A DNA stretch of 55,252 nucleotides from Candidatus Blastococcus massiliensis AP3 (lineage in GTDB: Bacteria > Actinomycetota > Actinomycetes > Mycobacteriales > Geodermatophilaceae), in contig NZ_HG931174.1 in assembly GCF_000582785.1 (NCBI RefSeq), positions 640,039 through 695,290 on the forward strand. The letters run 5' to 3'. A program made the translations under genes and the position numbers. Positions 32,423-40,897 of this stretch are shown here, in pieces (position 1 is the first letter of the stretch; every line of letters begins with the position of its first letter). The notes below the pieces were generated by a model that ran no database searches, was not told the origin of the DNA, and saw only the letters and a list, made by a program, of their open reading frames with translations.

Positions 32423-33433
32423 TCAGGAGCCGAGTACCGCCGCCGGTCGCACCACGCCGACCTGCTCCGCCCCGCCGGTGACGGACGCGTGCAACCACGG
32501 AGCGAGCGCCTCCGCCGGCACGCCCAGCCGGCGCAGACCGCCGGCCAGTGCCGGCATCCGGCCGCGGTCCCCGCCGTCGTCGAGCTTGAGCGCCACGGCC
32601 CCGGCGCCGGGCAGCGCGGCGACGTGCACGCCGTCGGCCCCTCCCTTGACCAGGAGGCCCGGGACGGCGCGCATCAGGTCCGTGTCCTCGCGGCCGGTCC
32701 CCGCGACGAACCACGGCTCGGCCCGCATGCCGTCCGCGACAGCCCGCTCGTGCGAGCCGGCCTCCGCCTGCACCAGCGACAGGACGCCGCGCGCCAGGCC
32801 GGTGGGCGAGAGCGCGTGCTGCGGCGCGCCGCATCCGTCCACGACGACGGCGGTCACCTGCTCGCCGGCCGCCTCGGACAACCGGGACTCGATCGCCTGC
32901 TGCAGCGGGTGGTCACGGTCGAGATAGCCCTCGACCGGCCAGCCGGAGGCCACGCAGGCCGACAGCATCGCCGCGTGCTTGCCCGAGCAGTTCATCGCCG
33001 TCCGCTGCGGCGCCCGGCCCCCGGTCAGCCAGGCCGCCCGGGTCGGCTCGTGCGACGGCAGCGCAGGCGGGCAGCCGAGGTGATCCGGGTCCAGGCCGAC
33101 GGCGCCGAGCATGGCGGCGGCCAGTTCCCGGTGCCCGTCCTCACCGCTGTGCGAACCGGCGCCGATGGCGAGCTCCCGGGCCGATCGGGGCGTCCAACCG
33201 GCGGCCAGGAGCGCGGTCGCCTGGACCGGCTTGTTGGACGAACGGGGCAGCATCGGCCGGTCGACCGCACCCGCGGCGAACCGCACCTCGCCGTCCGGAC
33301 CGAGGACGACGAGCGAGCCGCGGTGCACGGACTCCAGGAACCCCGACCGCTCGACCTCGACCAGGACCGGGTTGTCGGGCCATTCGGCCCCCGTGCAGGG
33401 GCCCGCCGCGAGCGTGCGAGCGGTGGGGGGCAC
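32423..33433 (-). CDS. Asparaginase (bacterial L-asparaginase II/AnsA-like family)
   Basis: 336-residue protein of the thermolabile asparaginase II family. Recognisable stretches are VLVEVERSGFLESVHRGSLVVL at the N-terminus, PRSSNKPVQATALLAAG, GSHSGEDGHRELA, NCSGKHAAML and VDGCGAPQHALSPTGLA. Expected to hydrolyse asparagine to aspartate and ammonia. The GTG at 33433 lies inside a dispersed repeat, so about the first 13 residues are repeat-derived; no better start is seen. It follows rsiG with a 7-bp gap. Confidence 0.85.
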   Translation of the reverse strand: MPPTARTLAAGPCTGAEWPDNPVLVEVERSGFLESVHRGSLVVLGPDGEVRFAAGAVDRPMLPRSSNKPVQATALLAAGWTPRSARELAIGAGSHSGEDGHRELAAAMLGAVGLDPDHLGCPPALPSHEPTRAAWLTGGRAPQRTAMNCSGKHAAMLSACVASGWPVEGYLDRDHPLQQAIESRLSEAAGEQVTAVVVDGCGAPQHALSPTGLARGVLSLVQAEAGSHERAVADGMRAEPWFVAGTGREDTDLMRAVPGLLVKGGADGVHVAALPGAGAVALKLDDGGDRGRMPALAGGLRRLGVPAEALAPWLHASVTGGAEQVGVVRPAAVLGS

Positions 33434-33441
33434 GGGGTCCT
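33383..33441. repeat. Dispersed intergenic hairpin repeat, copy 2
   Basis: 59 bp, about 90% identical to 10055-10112, with the same GGCCCC...GGGGCC stem. On the minus strand it starts next to the rsiG stop codon and runs into the asparaginase coding region, whose GTG start it contains. Confidence 0.75.
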
Positions 33442-33998
33442 TACCGGCCTTCGTCGGCGAGCAGGGCGGCGACGTCGGCCTCGCCGTCGCGGTAGCGGCG
33501 GCCGAGCTCGGCGGCGAGCGCGTCCATGACCTGCTGCACCCCGCGGCGGCGCTCCGACAGGCCGCTCTCGGCACGGGCGAGGGCCTTGGCGCCCCGCTCC
33601 AGCTTGGCGTCGGTGAGCTCGGAGATCGAGGAGAGGTCGACCCCCGGGGTCAGGGAGTTGACCCAGGACTCGTAGGCGTCGGGGTTGGACGGCTGGACGG
33701 TCTGGTGCCGGCCGAGACCGTGGGCGGGGCCGCGTCCCTTCTCGGCGAGGATCTCCGGCAGCAGGTCGACCAGCGACCGGCCGTCGTCCTCGGCCCGGCG
33801 CTGCATCTCGCGGCGGACGATGTCCAGCCGGCCCTGCAGCAGCCGCCGCGTGTAGGAGAGGTTGACCTCCACCTGCTCCGCCTGGCGGCGCAGCGCGCGG
33901 ACCTCGGCCATCGACCGCTTGGTCGCGTCCTCGAGGAACCCGGGCACCAGCAGGGCGTCGACGGCGTCGCCACCGGCGGGGGTGGGCTTGGGACTCAC
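33441..33998 (-). CDS. rsiG: RsiG-like c-di-GMP-binding anti-sigma factor
   Basis: 185-residue protein of the AmfC/RsiG family. Two helices carry exact copies of the c-di-GMP signature E(X)3S(X)2R(X)3Q(X)3D: E44-S48-R51-Q55-D59 (EVNLSYTRRLLQGRLD) and E144-S148-R151-Q155-D159 (ESGLSERRRGVQQVMD). In Streptomyces, RsiG bound to c-di-GMP holds the sporulation sigma factor WhiG inactive. Keeping both motifs suggests the same mechanism on a WhiG/FliA-type sigma factor encoded elsewhere. GTG 33998 has GGAGG at 7 nt, and a TACGCT -10 lies at 34070-34075. Confidence 0.9.
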   Translation of the reverse strand: MSPKPTPAGGDAVDALLVPGFLEDATKRSMAEVRALRRQAEQVEVNLSYTRRLLQGRLDIVRREMQRRAEDDGRSLVDLLPEILAEKGRGPAHGLGRHQTVQPSNPDAYESWVNSLTPGVDLSSISELTDAKLERGAKALARAESGLSERRRGVQQVMDALAAELGRRYRDGEADVAALLADEGR

Positions 33999-34128
33999 GG
34001 TGCGGCCTCCATCGGCGTGCTGCCCCCGGGCGTGCGGGTGTCGTCGGTCGTGATCGGCGGTCGCCGGGGAGCGTAGGACAGCGCCCGGGCCATTCCCAGC
34101 CGCAGGGCCGCCCGGCGGGCGCGCCGCG

Positions 34129-35250
34129 TCACGCCCGCGGGATCGACGCGGACCGGACGGCGCGGATGCGGTCGCGGGCGGCGGCGCGGTCCTCGTCGAT
34201 CTCGAGCGCTGCGTCGTCCGGGTCGATGGCAGCGGACGACCCGCCCACCACGAGCGCGGCGTCGGGGGCCACCGACTGCTTGACCAGCGCCAGCGCGATG
34301 ACGCCCAGCTCGTGGTGCCGCACCACGCTGCCCACGCGGCCGACCTCCCGGGTGCCGGCCAGTACCGGCGCACCCGGCTCGGCGAGGTCCTCGCTGATGC
34401 CGTCGAGGTGCAGCAGCACCAGCCGGCGCGGCGGCCGCCCCAGGTTGTGCACGCGGGCGACCGTCTCCTGCCCGCGGTAGCAGCCCTTGTCGAGGTGCAC
34501 GGCGCTGGTCAGCCACTCGAGTTCGTTCGGGATCGTCCGGTGGTCGCTGTCCACGCCCAGCCGCGGGCGCCGGGCCTCCACGCGCAGCGCCTCGTAGGCC
34601 TGCACGCCGGCGAGCCCCGCGCCGGCCGCGAGGAGCCGGTCGGCGACGTCGCCGACCGAGGCGCGCGGCACGACCAGGTCGACCAGCAGCGAGCCGCCGT
34701 CGCCGATCGGGCGCATCCGGCGGACGAAGCCGCCGTCGGCCAGCGGCTCGACGCCGTACTCGGTCGCCGGGGCCGGCAGGCCGGCCGCGGACAGCACGTC
34801 CAGCGTCGTCCGCCCGACCAGCGAGAGGACCGCCCACTGCTCGCTGACCAGCTGCGGCTCGACGCGCAGCATGAACCGCATCTTCTCGAGGAAGGCGTGC
34901 AGCGCCGCGCCGGTGCCGGGCTCGACGTCGGCCCAGGTGGTGCCGCCGAGCTCGGCGATCACGAGGTGGTGCTCCACGTGCCCGTTGGGCGAGAGGACGA
35001 GCGCCTCGCTGCCGGTGGCGTCGGCCAGCCGGTCGAGGTGCTGGCTGGTCAGGCTGTGCAGCCAGGAGAGCCGGTCGGCGCCCGGGACGACCAGGACGTC
35101 GCGGTCGCTGCGGTCCACCAGCCCGGCGCCCTCGGCGAGCAGCCGCTGCTCGCGCAGGGGGTCCCCGTAATGAGCGGCCACGGCGCGGGCGGCGTCCACC
35201 GGCTTCTCCTCGGCGACGGCTCCCGGGCGGGACAGCAGGGTGGAACTCAT
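34129..35250 (-). CDS. ygfZ: YgfZ/GcvT-like folate-binding protein
   Basis: 373-residue protein of the GcvT/YgfZ fold, a tetrahydrofolate-dependent factor for maintenance of Fe-S enzymes. The signature is KGCYRGQE in the C-terminal half, preceded by the GVDSDHRTIPNELEW region. It is the equivalent of Rv0811c. Its ATG overlaps the fur-family stop (ATGA) and also has GGAGA upstream. The pairing with a metal-responsive Fur regulator fits a role in metal-cofactor metabolism. Confidence 0.9.
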   Translation of the reverse strand: MSSTLLSRPGAVAEEKPVDAARAVAAHYGDPLREQRLLAEGAGLVDRSDRDVLVVPGADRLSWLHSLTSQHLDRLADATGSEALVLSPNGHVEHHLVIAELGGTTWADVEPGTGAALHAFLEKMRFMLRVEPQLVSEQWAVLSLVGRTTLDVLSAAGLPAPATEYGVEPLADGGFVRRMRPIGDGGSLLVDLVVPRASVGDVADRLLAAGAGLAGVQAYEALRVEARRPRLGVDSDHRTIPNELEWLTSAVHLDKGCYRGQETVARVHNLGRPPRRLVLLHLDGISEDLAEPGAPVLAGTREVGRVGSVVRHHELGVIALALVKQSVAPDAALVVGGSSAAIDPDDAALEIDEDRAAARDRIRAVRSASIPRA

Positions 35251-35732
35251 GGGATCTCCGATCCGGCTCGTTCACGGCACGCCCGGCAGGTCCCGGACAA
35301 GGCGACGTGCCCCACGTCCACGGTGAAACCCAGATCGGCGGCCAGACGTTCCGCCGCGTCGTCGAGCAGGTCCGGGGCGACCGACGTGATCTCCCCGCAC
35401 GAGGCGCAGACGACGTGCGGGTGCGGGTGCTCGGAGGCGTGGTAGACCGGCGCGCCCTTGCCCAGGTGCGTGTGCCAGACCAGGCCGAGCTGCTCGAGCA
35501 GCTCCAGGTTCCGGTAGACCGTCGAGGCGTCGGGTGCCGAGCCCTCCGCGCCGGCCTCCTCGCGCAGCCGCGCCCCGATCGCCTCAGGCGTCGCGTGCTC
35601 CAGCGCCGCCACCGCCGCGAGCACCCGCCTGCGCTGCGGCGTCAGGCGCAGGCCGCGCTCGCGCAGCCGCTCGGCCAGCGGCGCGGCCGCCTCGCCGACC
35701 GCGCCCCCGATCCGCTGGCCCTCGTGCCCCAT
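35247..35732 (-). CDS. Fur family metal-responsive repressor
   Basis: 161-residue regulator. The winged helix is RLTPQRRRVLAAVAALEHATPEAI ... DASTVYRNLELLEQLGLV. Metal ligands are in the HASEHPHPHVVCASCGEI stretch and the C-terminal CRAC pair, a structural zinc site of two CxxC motifs. Whether it senses iron, zinc or peroxide cannot be told. ATG 35732 is leaderless (TAAGGT plus 6 nt). It is divergent from the PabC-like gene with 38 bp between, and coupled to ygfZ. Confidence 0.9.
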   Translation of the reverse strand: MGHEGQRIGGAVGEAAAPLAERLRERGLRLTPQRRRVLAAVAALEHATPEAIGARLREEAGAEGSAPDASTVYRNLELLEQLGLVWHTHLGKGAPVYHASEHPHPHVVCASCGEITSVAPDLLDDAAERLAADLGFTVDVGHVALSGTCRACRERAGSEIP

Positions 35733-35738
35733 GCCGCG

Positions 35739-35764
35739 ACCTTATGCCCGGGGTCGGGCAGTCT
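35739..35764. promoter_or_regulatory. Back-to-back leaderless promoters of fur and the pabC-like gene
   Basis: TAAGGT on the minus strand (35744 to 35739) is 6 nt before the fur ATG. CAGTCT on the plus strand (35759-35764) is 6 nt before GTG 35771. Confidence 0.4.
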
Positions 35765-35770
35765 GGACCG

Positions 35771-36619
35771 GTGACCGATCAGCGCAGTGTCGCGATCTGG
35801 CGGGACGGCGTGGCCGTCGCCGTTCCCGCGGAGGAGCCCGTGGTGACCGCCGCGGACCAGGGCCTGGTCCGCGGGGACGGCGCGTTCGAGTCGGTGGCGG
35901 TGATCGACGGGGCGACACCGCACCTGGCCGACCACCTGGCCCGGCTGGTGCGATCCGCGGCACTGCTGGAGATCCCGCACCCCGGTGACGGGGTCTGGCG
36001 CGCCCTCGTGGACGCGGTGCTGGCCGAGTGGCCGACGGGGACCGAGGGCGTCGTCCGGCTGCTCCTCACCCGCGGCCCCGGGGGCGGCGCCCCGCCCACG
36101 GCGCTGGCACTCCTGGCGCCCGTGCCGGCCGAGACCCTCCGCCAGCGCAGCACCGGCGTCTCCGTCGTCAGCCTCTCCCTCGGCGTCCCGGCGGACTTCC
36201 GCTCGCGGGCGCCGTGGCTGCTGGGCGGCGCGAAGACGCTCTCCTACGCGGTGAACATGGCGGCCTACCGGCACGCGGCCCGGCTCGGCGCGGACGACGT
36301 CGTCCTCACCTCGCTCGAAGGGCAGCTGCTCGAGGGCCCGACGTCGACGGTCGCGTGGGCCGCGGACGGCACGCTGCACACGCCACCGCTGGACACCGGC
36401 ATCCTGGCGGGCACGACCGTCGCCCGGCTGTTCGAGCGCGCCGACGCCGCGGGCTGGCCGACGGCGCGGACCGCTGGCACCGTGGACGACCTGCACGCCG
36501 CCGACGCCGTGTGGCTGCTGTCGGGCGTGCGCGGCGCCGCCCCCGTGCACACGCTCGACGGCGTGCGCCGCGGGGACGCCGGACTGACGGTGCGGGTGCG
36601 GGAACTGCTCGCCGGGTAG
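35771..36619 (+). CDS. Aminodeoxychorismate lyase/branched-chain aminotransferase-fold PLP enzyme (PabC-like)
   Basis: 282-residue fold-type IV PLP enzyme. The Schiff-base Lys is K155 in LLGGAKTLSYAVN, LVRGDGAFESV is the N-terminal signature, and LLEGPTSTVAW followed by TPPLDTGILAGTT are the cofactor-binding strands. It is equivalent to Rv0812, for which 4-amino-4-deoxychorismate lyase (p-aminobenzoate synthesis) or D-amino acid aminotransferase activity is possible. Adjacent ygfZ also uses folate. The GTG start is probably leaderless. Confidence 0.85.
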   Translation: MTDQRSVAIWRDGVAVAVPAEEPVVTAADQGLVRGDGAFESVAVIDGATPHLADHLARLVRSAALLEIPHPGDGVWRALVDAVLAEWPTGTEGVVRLLLTRGPGGGAPPTALALLAPVPAETLRQRSTGVSVVSLSLGVPADFRSRAPWLLGGAKTLSYAVNMAAYRHAARLGADDVVLTSLEGQLLEGPTSTVAWAADGTLHTPPLDTGILAGTTVARLFERADAAGWPTARTAGTVDDLHAADAVWLLSGVRGAAPVHTLDGVRRGDAGLTVRVRELLAG

Positions 36620-36691
36620 CGTGGACCCACGGTGCGCCGGGAAGTCTGGTCGGCAACGTCCTTTCCCGACCCCTCCCCCGGAGCCGCCCCC

Positions 36692-38098
36692 GTGACCAAG
36701 CCGCCCTCTTCCCGCCTGCTCGGCCGCGGGTCGTGGACCGAGACGCAACGCCTCACCTCGGTCCTGCGCAAGGAGACCGTCGGTGGCGCGCTGCTGCTCG
36801 TCGCGGCGCTGATCGCCCTCGTCTGGGCCAACTCCCCCTGGGCGGAGAGCTACGAGTCGCTGCGCGACACCAAGGTCGGGCCGGAGGCGCTGCACCTGGA
36901 CCTCTCGCTGGGCACGTGGGCGGCCGACGGGCTGCTGGCGATCTTCTTCTTCGTCGCCGGGCTCGAGCTCAAGCGCGAGTTCGTCGCCGGCGACCTCCGC
37001 GAACCACGGCGCGCGGCGCTGCCGATCGCCGCGGCGGTCGGCGGGATGGCGGTACCCGCCCTGTTCTTCGTGCTGATCAACCTGGGCGGGTCGCTGGAGG
37101 GCTGGGCGATCCCGGCGGCCACCGACATCGCCTTCGCCCTGGCCGTCCTGGCGGTCATCAGCACGCACCTGCCCACGGCCCTGCGCACCTTCCTGCTCAC
37201 CCTGGCCGTGGTCGACGACCTGCTGGCGATCATGGTCATCGCGATCTTCTACACCGCCGCGCTGAACGTCGAGGCCCTGCTGCTGTCGCTGCTGCCGCTG
37301 GCCGTCTTCGGCTTCCTGGTGCAGAAGCGGATCCGCTCCTGGTGGCTGCTGCTCCCGCTGGCCGCGCTCTGCTGGGCCCTGATGCACGAGTCAGGTGTCC
37401 ACGCCACCGTGGCCGGCGTGCTGCTGGCCTTCACCGTGCCCGTGGTCCGGAGCCAGGCGGCCGGTGGGCCGGACGCCGGGCCGGGCCTGGCCGAGCACTT
37501 CGAGCACCGGATCCGGCCGATCTCGGCGGGCATCGCCGTGCCGGTCTTCGCCTTCTTCTCCGCGGGCGTGGCGGTCGGTGGCCTCTCGGGGCTGGGCGAG
37601 TCCCTCGGCGACAGCATCGCGATCGGCATCATGGTCGGGCTGGTCGCCGGCAAGGCCATCGGCATCACCGGCGCCACGTGGCTGGTCTCCCGCTTCACCC
37701 GCGCGCAGCTCGACGAGAACCTGAGCTGGACCGACGTGGTCGGGCTGGCCCTGCTCGGCGGCATGGGCTTCACCGTCTCGCTGCTGATCACCGAGCTCGC
37801 CTACGCCGACGATCCCGAGAGCTTCGACCACGCCAAGGTCGGCATCCTGGTGGGCACCGTGCTCGCCGCCGGGCTGGCCGCGGTCATCCTGCGGCTGCGG
37901 AACCGGCAGTACCGGGCCATCGCCGCCGAGGAGCTGGTGGACGTCGACGCCGACGGCATCCCCGACGTCTACGAGCGCCCCGAGGACATCGGCCCGCCCC
38001 CCGGGTACGAGACGGCCGACGAGACGGCCGAGCACGACCCGGACTGGAAGGGCGCGCCGCCCCCCGGGCGGCCGGCCAAGCCGTTCGCTGACAGCTGA
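36692..38098 (+). CDS. nhaA: Na+/H+ antiporter NhaA
   Basis: 468-residue antiporter with about 12 membrane helices. Signature parts are [28 protein letters not shown] and [13 protein letters not shown], whose double Asp is the ion-binding site. [16 protein letters not shown] lies near the end. A cytoplasmic Asp/Glu/Pro-rich tail of about 60 residues follows. It exports Na+ in exchange for protons. GTG 36692 is preferred (CCGGAG at 8 nt); an in-frame GTG at 36632 would add 20 residues. The -10 box TAGCGT (36617-36622) overlaps the stop codon of the preceding gene. Confidence 0.92.
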   Translation: MTKPPSSRLLGRGSWTETQRLTSVLRKETVGGALLLVAALIALVWANSPWAESYESLRDTKVGPEALHLDLSLGTWAADGLLAIFFFVAGLELKREFVAGDLREPRRAALPIAAAVGGMAVPALFFVLINLGGSLEGWAIPAATDIAFALAVLAVISTHLPTALRTFLLTLAVVDDLLAIMVIAIFYTAALNVEALLLSLLPLAVFGFLVQKRIRSWWLLLPLAALCWALMHESGVHATVAGVLLAFTVPVVRSQAAGGPDAGPGLAEHFEHRIRPISAGIAVPVFAFFSAGVAVGGLSGLGESLGDSIAIGIMVGLVAGKAIGITGATWLVSRFTRAQLDENLSWTDVVGLALLGGMGFTVSLLITELAYADDPESFDHAKVGILVGTVLAAGLAAVILRLRNRQYRAIAAEELVDVDADGIPDVYERPEDIGPPPGYETADETAEHDPDWKGAPPPGRPAKPFADS

Positions 38099-38132
38099 GT
38101 TTCTCGCTTGCCGGGGCTCTCGACGCCGACGT

Positions 38133-38138
38133 ACCGTC
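38133..38138 (+). promoter_or_regulatory. -10 box (TACCGT) of a short transcript
   Basis: TACCGT with TTGCCG 18 nt upstream. A start near 38145 would put GAGAGGAGG at the very beginning of the transcript. Confidence 0.4.
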
Positions 38139-38158
38139 GTCGCACACGAGAGAGGAGG

Positions 38159-38209
38159 TGGTCCGTAACTTGCTGAGCTACAGGACTCGTGAGGTGGCTG
38201 TCCGCTAGC
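38159..38209 (+). CDS. Candidate 16-residue leader-type peptide
   Basis: GTG ... TAG encodes MVRNLLSYRTREVAVR. The SD-like GGAGG overlaps the GTG, so initiation may instead be at TTG 38171 (12 residues). A promoter precedes it and a stem-loop follows, as in leader-peptide attenuators, but the next full gene has its own leaderless promoter. I do not recognise the peptide; it may not be translated. Confidence 0.35.
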
Positions 38210-38229
38210 CGCCGTCCAGATGGGCCGCC

Positions 38230-38252
38230 CGTTCAGACGAGAGTTCTGAACG
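38230..38252 (+). terminator. Hairpin after the mini-ORF
   Basis: CGTTCAG-ACGAGAGTT-CTGAACG, a perfect 7-bp stem with a 9-nt loop, 20 nt after the TAG of the 16-codon ORF. Confidence 0.45.
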
Positions 38253-38345
38253 ACGGCAGATCGCCCGTCCGTCGTACGGCGGCGAGCGAGAACCGGACAG
38301 TCACCCGACCCCCGGGCCGCCGACATTTGTCCAGTCGGCCCGCGA

Positions 38346-38400
38346 GCTGCTCCCCTCTTCTCTGAGGCCCGCCTTGTGAGAGGGAGCGCCGCGGAGCAGC
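38346..38400. terminator. Large interrupted hairpin upstream of the next gene
   Basis: GCTGCTCC (38346-38353) pairs with GGAGCAGC (38393-38400). Inside, CCCTCT (38353-38358) can pair with AGAGGG (38379-38384), competing for one base. It ends 24 nt before the TAGGTT promoter, so it belongs to the upstream transcript. Confidence 0.4.
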
Positions 38401-38436
38401 CCGGGGGTTGTCCGTTCTCCGGGTAGGTTGCGCCCC

Positions 38437-39171
38437 ATGGATCTCGGGGGCCTGCCGGTCGAGACCGACGTCTCCCTGGGCGTGTGGATCTCCTCCGCCC
38501 GTCGCGGCGCCGACCCCGGCACCGTCGCCTCCCTCGTCCCCGGGGTCTTCGAGGCCTACGCCCGGGTCTTCCACCCCGCCGTCCGCTACGCCGGGGACGA
38601 CGACGTCGACGTCTCGTGGGCCGAGGTCGCCACGCACTGCGGCACCGTCGCGCACGCCCTGATGCAGTGGCACACCGTCACCGGCAGCTGGGACCCGCAG
38701 GCCGACGAGAGCCGTTCGGGGGTCTGGGACGACGCCCCGGCCGAGGGACATCTGCCGGTCCAGGTCGCCGAGCGGGTCGCCACCGTCCTCGCCCGGCACA
38801 CCGGGACGCCGGACGAGTGCCTGTTCGGCCGGTGGGACGGTTTCGGCTACGACCTGCCCTCCCCCGACGACCCGCCCCGGCTGCTGCTGCGCGGCGGCCA
38901 CGACGTGGTGCTGGTGCGCGGCACGGTGGCCGACGCCGTCCGCAACCTCGCGCCCGAGCCGCACGAGCAGAGCGCCAACCTCTGGTGGCCGGCCGACCGC
39001 GCCTGGTGCGTGGTCACCGACATCGACCTGAGGTGCACCTACGTCGGCGGCACGGCGGACTGCATCGACGACCTGCTCCGCACGCCGGGCCTCGAGGTCC
39101 TCCCCGTCCGGCCGGAGGACTCGTCGTCGCTGGCGTCGGACACGGTCAACCCGCTGCCGCACCGGCGCTGA
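38437..39171 (+). CDS. Conserved hypothetical protein
   Basis: 244-residue soluble, acidic protein. No catalytic motif or known domain is recognised; Trp-rich stretches (ANLWWPADRAWCVVTDIDL) and a cysteine in TADCID are notable. ATG 38437 is leaderless: TAGGTT (38424-38429) and 7 nt precede it. It is convergent with the DUF885 gene (4-bp gap). Confidence 0.7.
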   Translation: MDLGGLPVETDVSLGVWISSARRGADPGTVASLVPGVFEAYARVFHPAVRYAGDDDVDVSWAEVATHCGTVAHALMQWHTVTGSWDPQADESRSGVWDDAPAEGHLPVQVAERVATVLARHTGTPDECLFGRWDGFGYDLPSPDDPPRLLLRGGHDVVLVRGTVADAVRNLAPEPHEQSANLWWPADRAWCVVTDIDLRCTYVGGTADCIDDLLRTPGLEVLPVRPEDSSSLASDTVNPLPHRR

Positions 39172-39175
39172 CGGG

Positions 39176-40897
39176 TCAGAGTCGGCCGAGCTCGGCCTCC
39201 AGGTCGTCGAGGCCCAGCGACCCCTGGGAGAGCGCGGCCATGTGCCACGCCTTGAGGTCGAACGCCTCGCCCCGTGCCTGCCGGGCGGCCTCCCGGCCGG
39301 CCAGCCAGGCCCGCTCGCCGAGCTTGTAACCGATCGCCTGCCCCGGGATGCCCAGGTAGCGGACCAGCTCGCTGTCGAGGAAGGCCAGCGCGGCGCCGGA
39401 GTTCTCGCCGAGGAAGGCGCGCGCCAGGTCCGGCGTCCACGGCTGGCCACGGTGCTCGGCCAGCGCACCCTCGGCATCGTCCGGGATCGGCAGCTGCAGG
39501 TGCATGCCGATGTCGATGACCACCCGCACCGAGCGCAGCTGCTGCGCGTCGAGGAAGCCCAGCCGGGTTCCGGGGTCGGGGAAGTAGCCGAGCTCGTCCA
39601 TGAACCGCTCGGCGTACAGCGCCCAGCCCTCGACGTTGGCGCTCACCGAGCCCACGGAGGTCTGGTAGGTGGAGAGCTGCTGCGAGACGTACGCCCACTG
39701 GGCCAGCTGCAGGTGGTGGCCGGGAACACCCTCGTGGTACCAGATCGACACCAGGTCCCAGAGCGGGAACCGGGTGCGGCCCAGCGTCGGCAGCCAGGTG
39801 CGGCCCGGACGGGAGAAGTCCTGCGAGGGGCGCGTGTAGTACGGCGCCGCGGCGCTGCCCGGAGGGGCGATCATGGCCTCGACCCGGCGCAGCGGCTCGG
39901 CGAGGTCGAAGTGCGTGCCGTCGAGCTCGGCGATCGCCTCGTCCATCATCGCCTGCAGCCGGACGCGGATCTCCTCCACGCCTTCGACCGCCGGCCCACT
40001 GGTGGCCAGCAGCCGCATGGCCTCCATCGGCGTCGCCCCGGCCTGCACCCGGTCGGCCTCGATCCGCTGCTCGGCGAGGATCCGCTTGTGCTCGGACCAG
40101 CCCCAGGCATAGGCCTCCTCGAGCCCCTGGCCGCGCCCGAGGTCCGAGCCGGTCCAGCGGCGCACGGCCATCGCGTACCGGTCCCGGCCGACCCCGTCGG
40201 GCACGCCCTCGGTCCGCGGCGCGTACTCGTCGCGCAGGTAGTCGCGCATGTCCGCCACCGCCCCGTCGGCGGCCGCGGCGGCGGCCTGCAGCTCCGCCTG
40301 CAGCGCCTCGGGCCCGGAGGCGACGAAGGACGCGAAGTAGGGGCCTGCGGTCCACTCGTCGAGCTGCTCGACGATCGTGCGGACCTGGCGCGGCGCCACC
40401 AGCAGCTCGCGGCGCACCGCCTCCTCGAGGGTGGTCCGGTAGGCCTGGAACGCCGCGGGCACCCGGGCCATCCGGCGGGCGATGACCGCCCAGTCGTCGC
40501 CGGTGGCCGACGGCATGAGGCTGAAGATCTGGCGGACCGAGTGGACGGGTGAGAACAGGATGTTCAGCGACCGGTAGCCCTCGCCCGCGCCGTACGCGTC
40601 GAGCTCCGCGGTCAGCCGCTCGCGCAGCAGCCGCGCGCAGCGCCGCTCCACCGGGTCGTCGTCCAGGGCCGGATCGGCGGCGAGCACGCGATCGAGCTCG
40701 GCGAGGGTGTCGCGGGCCAGGGTCGCCTCCGCGGCCAGCCCGTCCGGGGAGAGGTCGGGCAGCCGGTCCTCGCCCGGCGCGACGCCGAGCTGGGTGGCGA
40801 GCATGGGGTCGAGCTCGCAGGCGGCGGCGACGTAGGCGTCGGCGACCTGGCGGGGGGTGGCGGGGCGGGTGGGAGACGCAGGGGTGGCGGCGGTCAT
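39176..40897 (-). CDS. DUF885 family putative metallopeptidase
   Basis: 573-residue protein of the DUF885 family. The zinc-type motif is WYHEGVPGHHLQ, a gluzincin-like HExxxHH arrangement, with downstream EGWALYAERFMDELG supplying the probable third ligand. No signal peptide is present, so it is cytoplasmic. It is probably a carboxypeptidase or oligopeptidase, but the substrate is unknown. ATG overlaps the upstream nitrobindin-like stop (ATGA). Confidence 0.88.
   Translation of the reverse strand: MTAATPASPTRPATPRQVADAYVAAACELDPMLATQLGVAPGEDRLPDLSPDGLAAEATLARDTLAELDRVLAADPALDDDPVERRCARLLRERLTAELDAYGAGEGYRSLNILFSPVHSVRQIFSLMPSATGDDWAVIARRMARVPAAFQAYRTTLEEAVRRELLVAPRQVRTIVEQLDEWTAGPYFASFVASGPEALQAELQAAAAAADGAVADMRDYLRDEYAPRTEGVPDGVGRDRYAMAVRRWTGSDLGRGQGLEEAYAWGWSEHKRILAEQRIEADRVQAGATPMEAMRLLATSGPAVEGVEEIRVRLQAMMDEAIAELDGTHFDLAEPLRRVEAMIAPPGSAAAPYYTRPSQDFSRPGRTWLPTLGRTRFPLWDLVSIWYHEGVPGHHLQLAQWAYVSQQLSTYQTSVGSVSANVEGWALYAERFMDELGYFPDPGTRLGFLDAQQLRSVRVVIDIGMHLQLPIPDDAEGALAEHRGQPWTPDLARAFLGENSGAALAFLDSELVRYLGIPGQAIGYKLGERAWLAGREAARQARGEAFDLKAWHMAALSQGSLGLDDLEAELGRL

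Larger units (their letters stand above)
38099..38436. other. 338-bp region between nhaA and the next gene; promoter, mini-ORF and hairpins
   Basis: No ordinary gene. It contains a TACCGT -10 box (38133-38138), GGAGG (38155-38159), a 16-codon ORF, a hairpin at 38230-38252, and a large interrupted inverted repeat at 38346-38400. The last 13 bp hold the promoter of the next gene. Confidence 0.6.

Noticed and set aside
33995-34093. 32-codon ORF (MARALSYAPRR...) ending in an overlap with the rsiG start
   Set aside because: Its ATG lies upstream of, and a TACGCT -10 box for rsiG lies inside, the ORF. rsiG has its own strong GGAGG. The sequence looks like leader DNA, not protein.
38160-38200. tRNA-like TAGCTCAG on the minus strand
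   Set aside because: The D-arm-like octamer is present but there is no acceptor stem, anticodon arm or TTCGA loop at the right distance.
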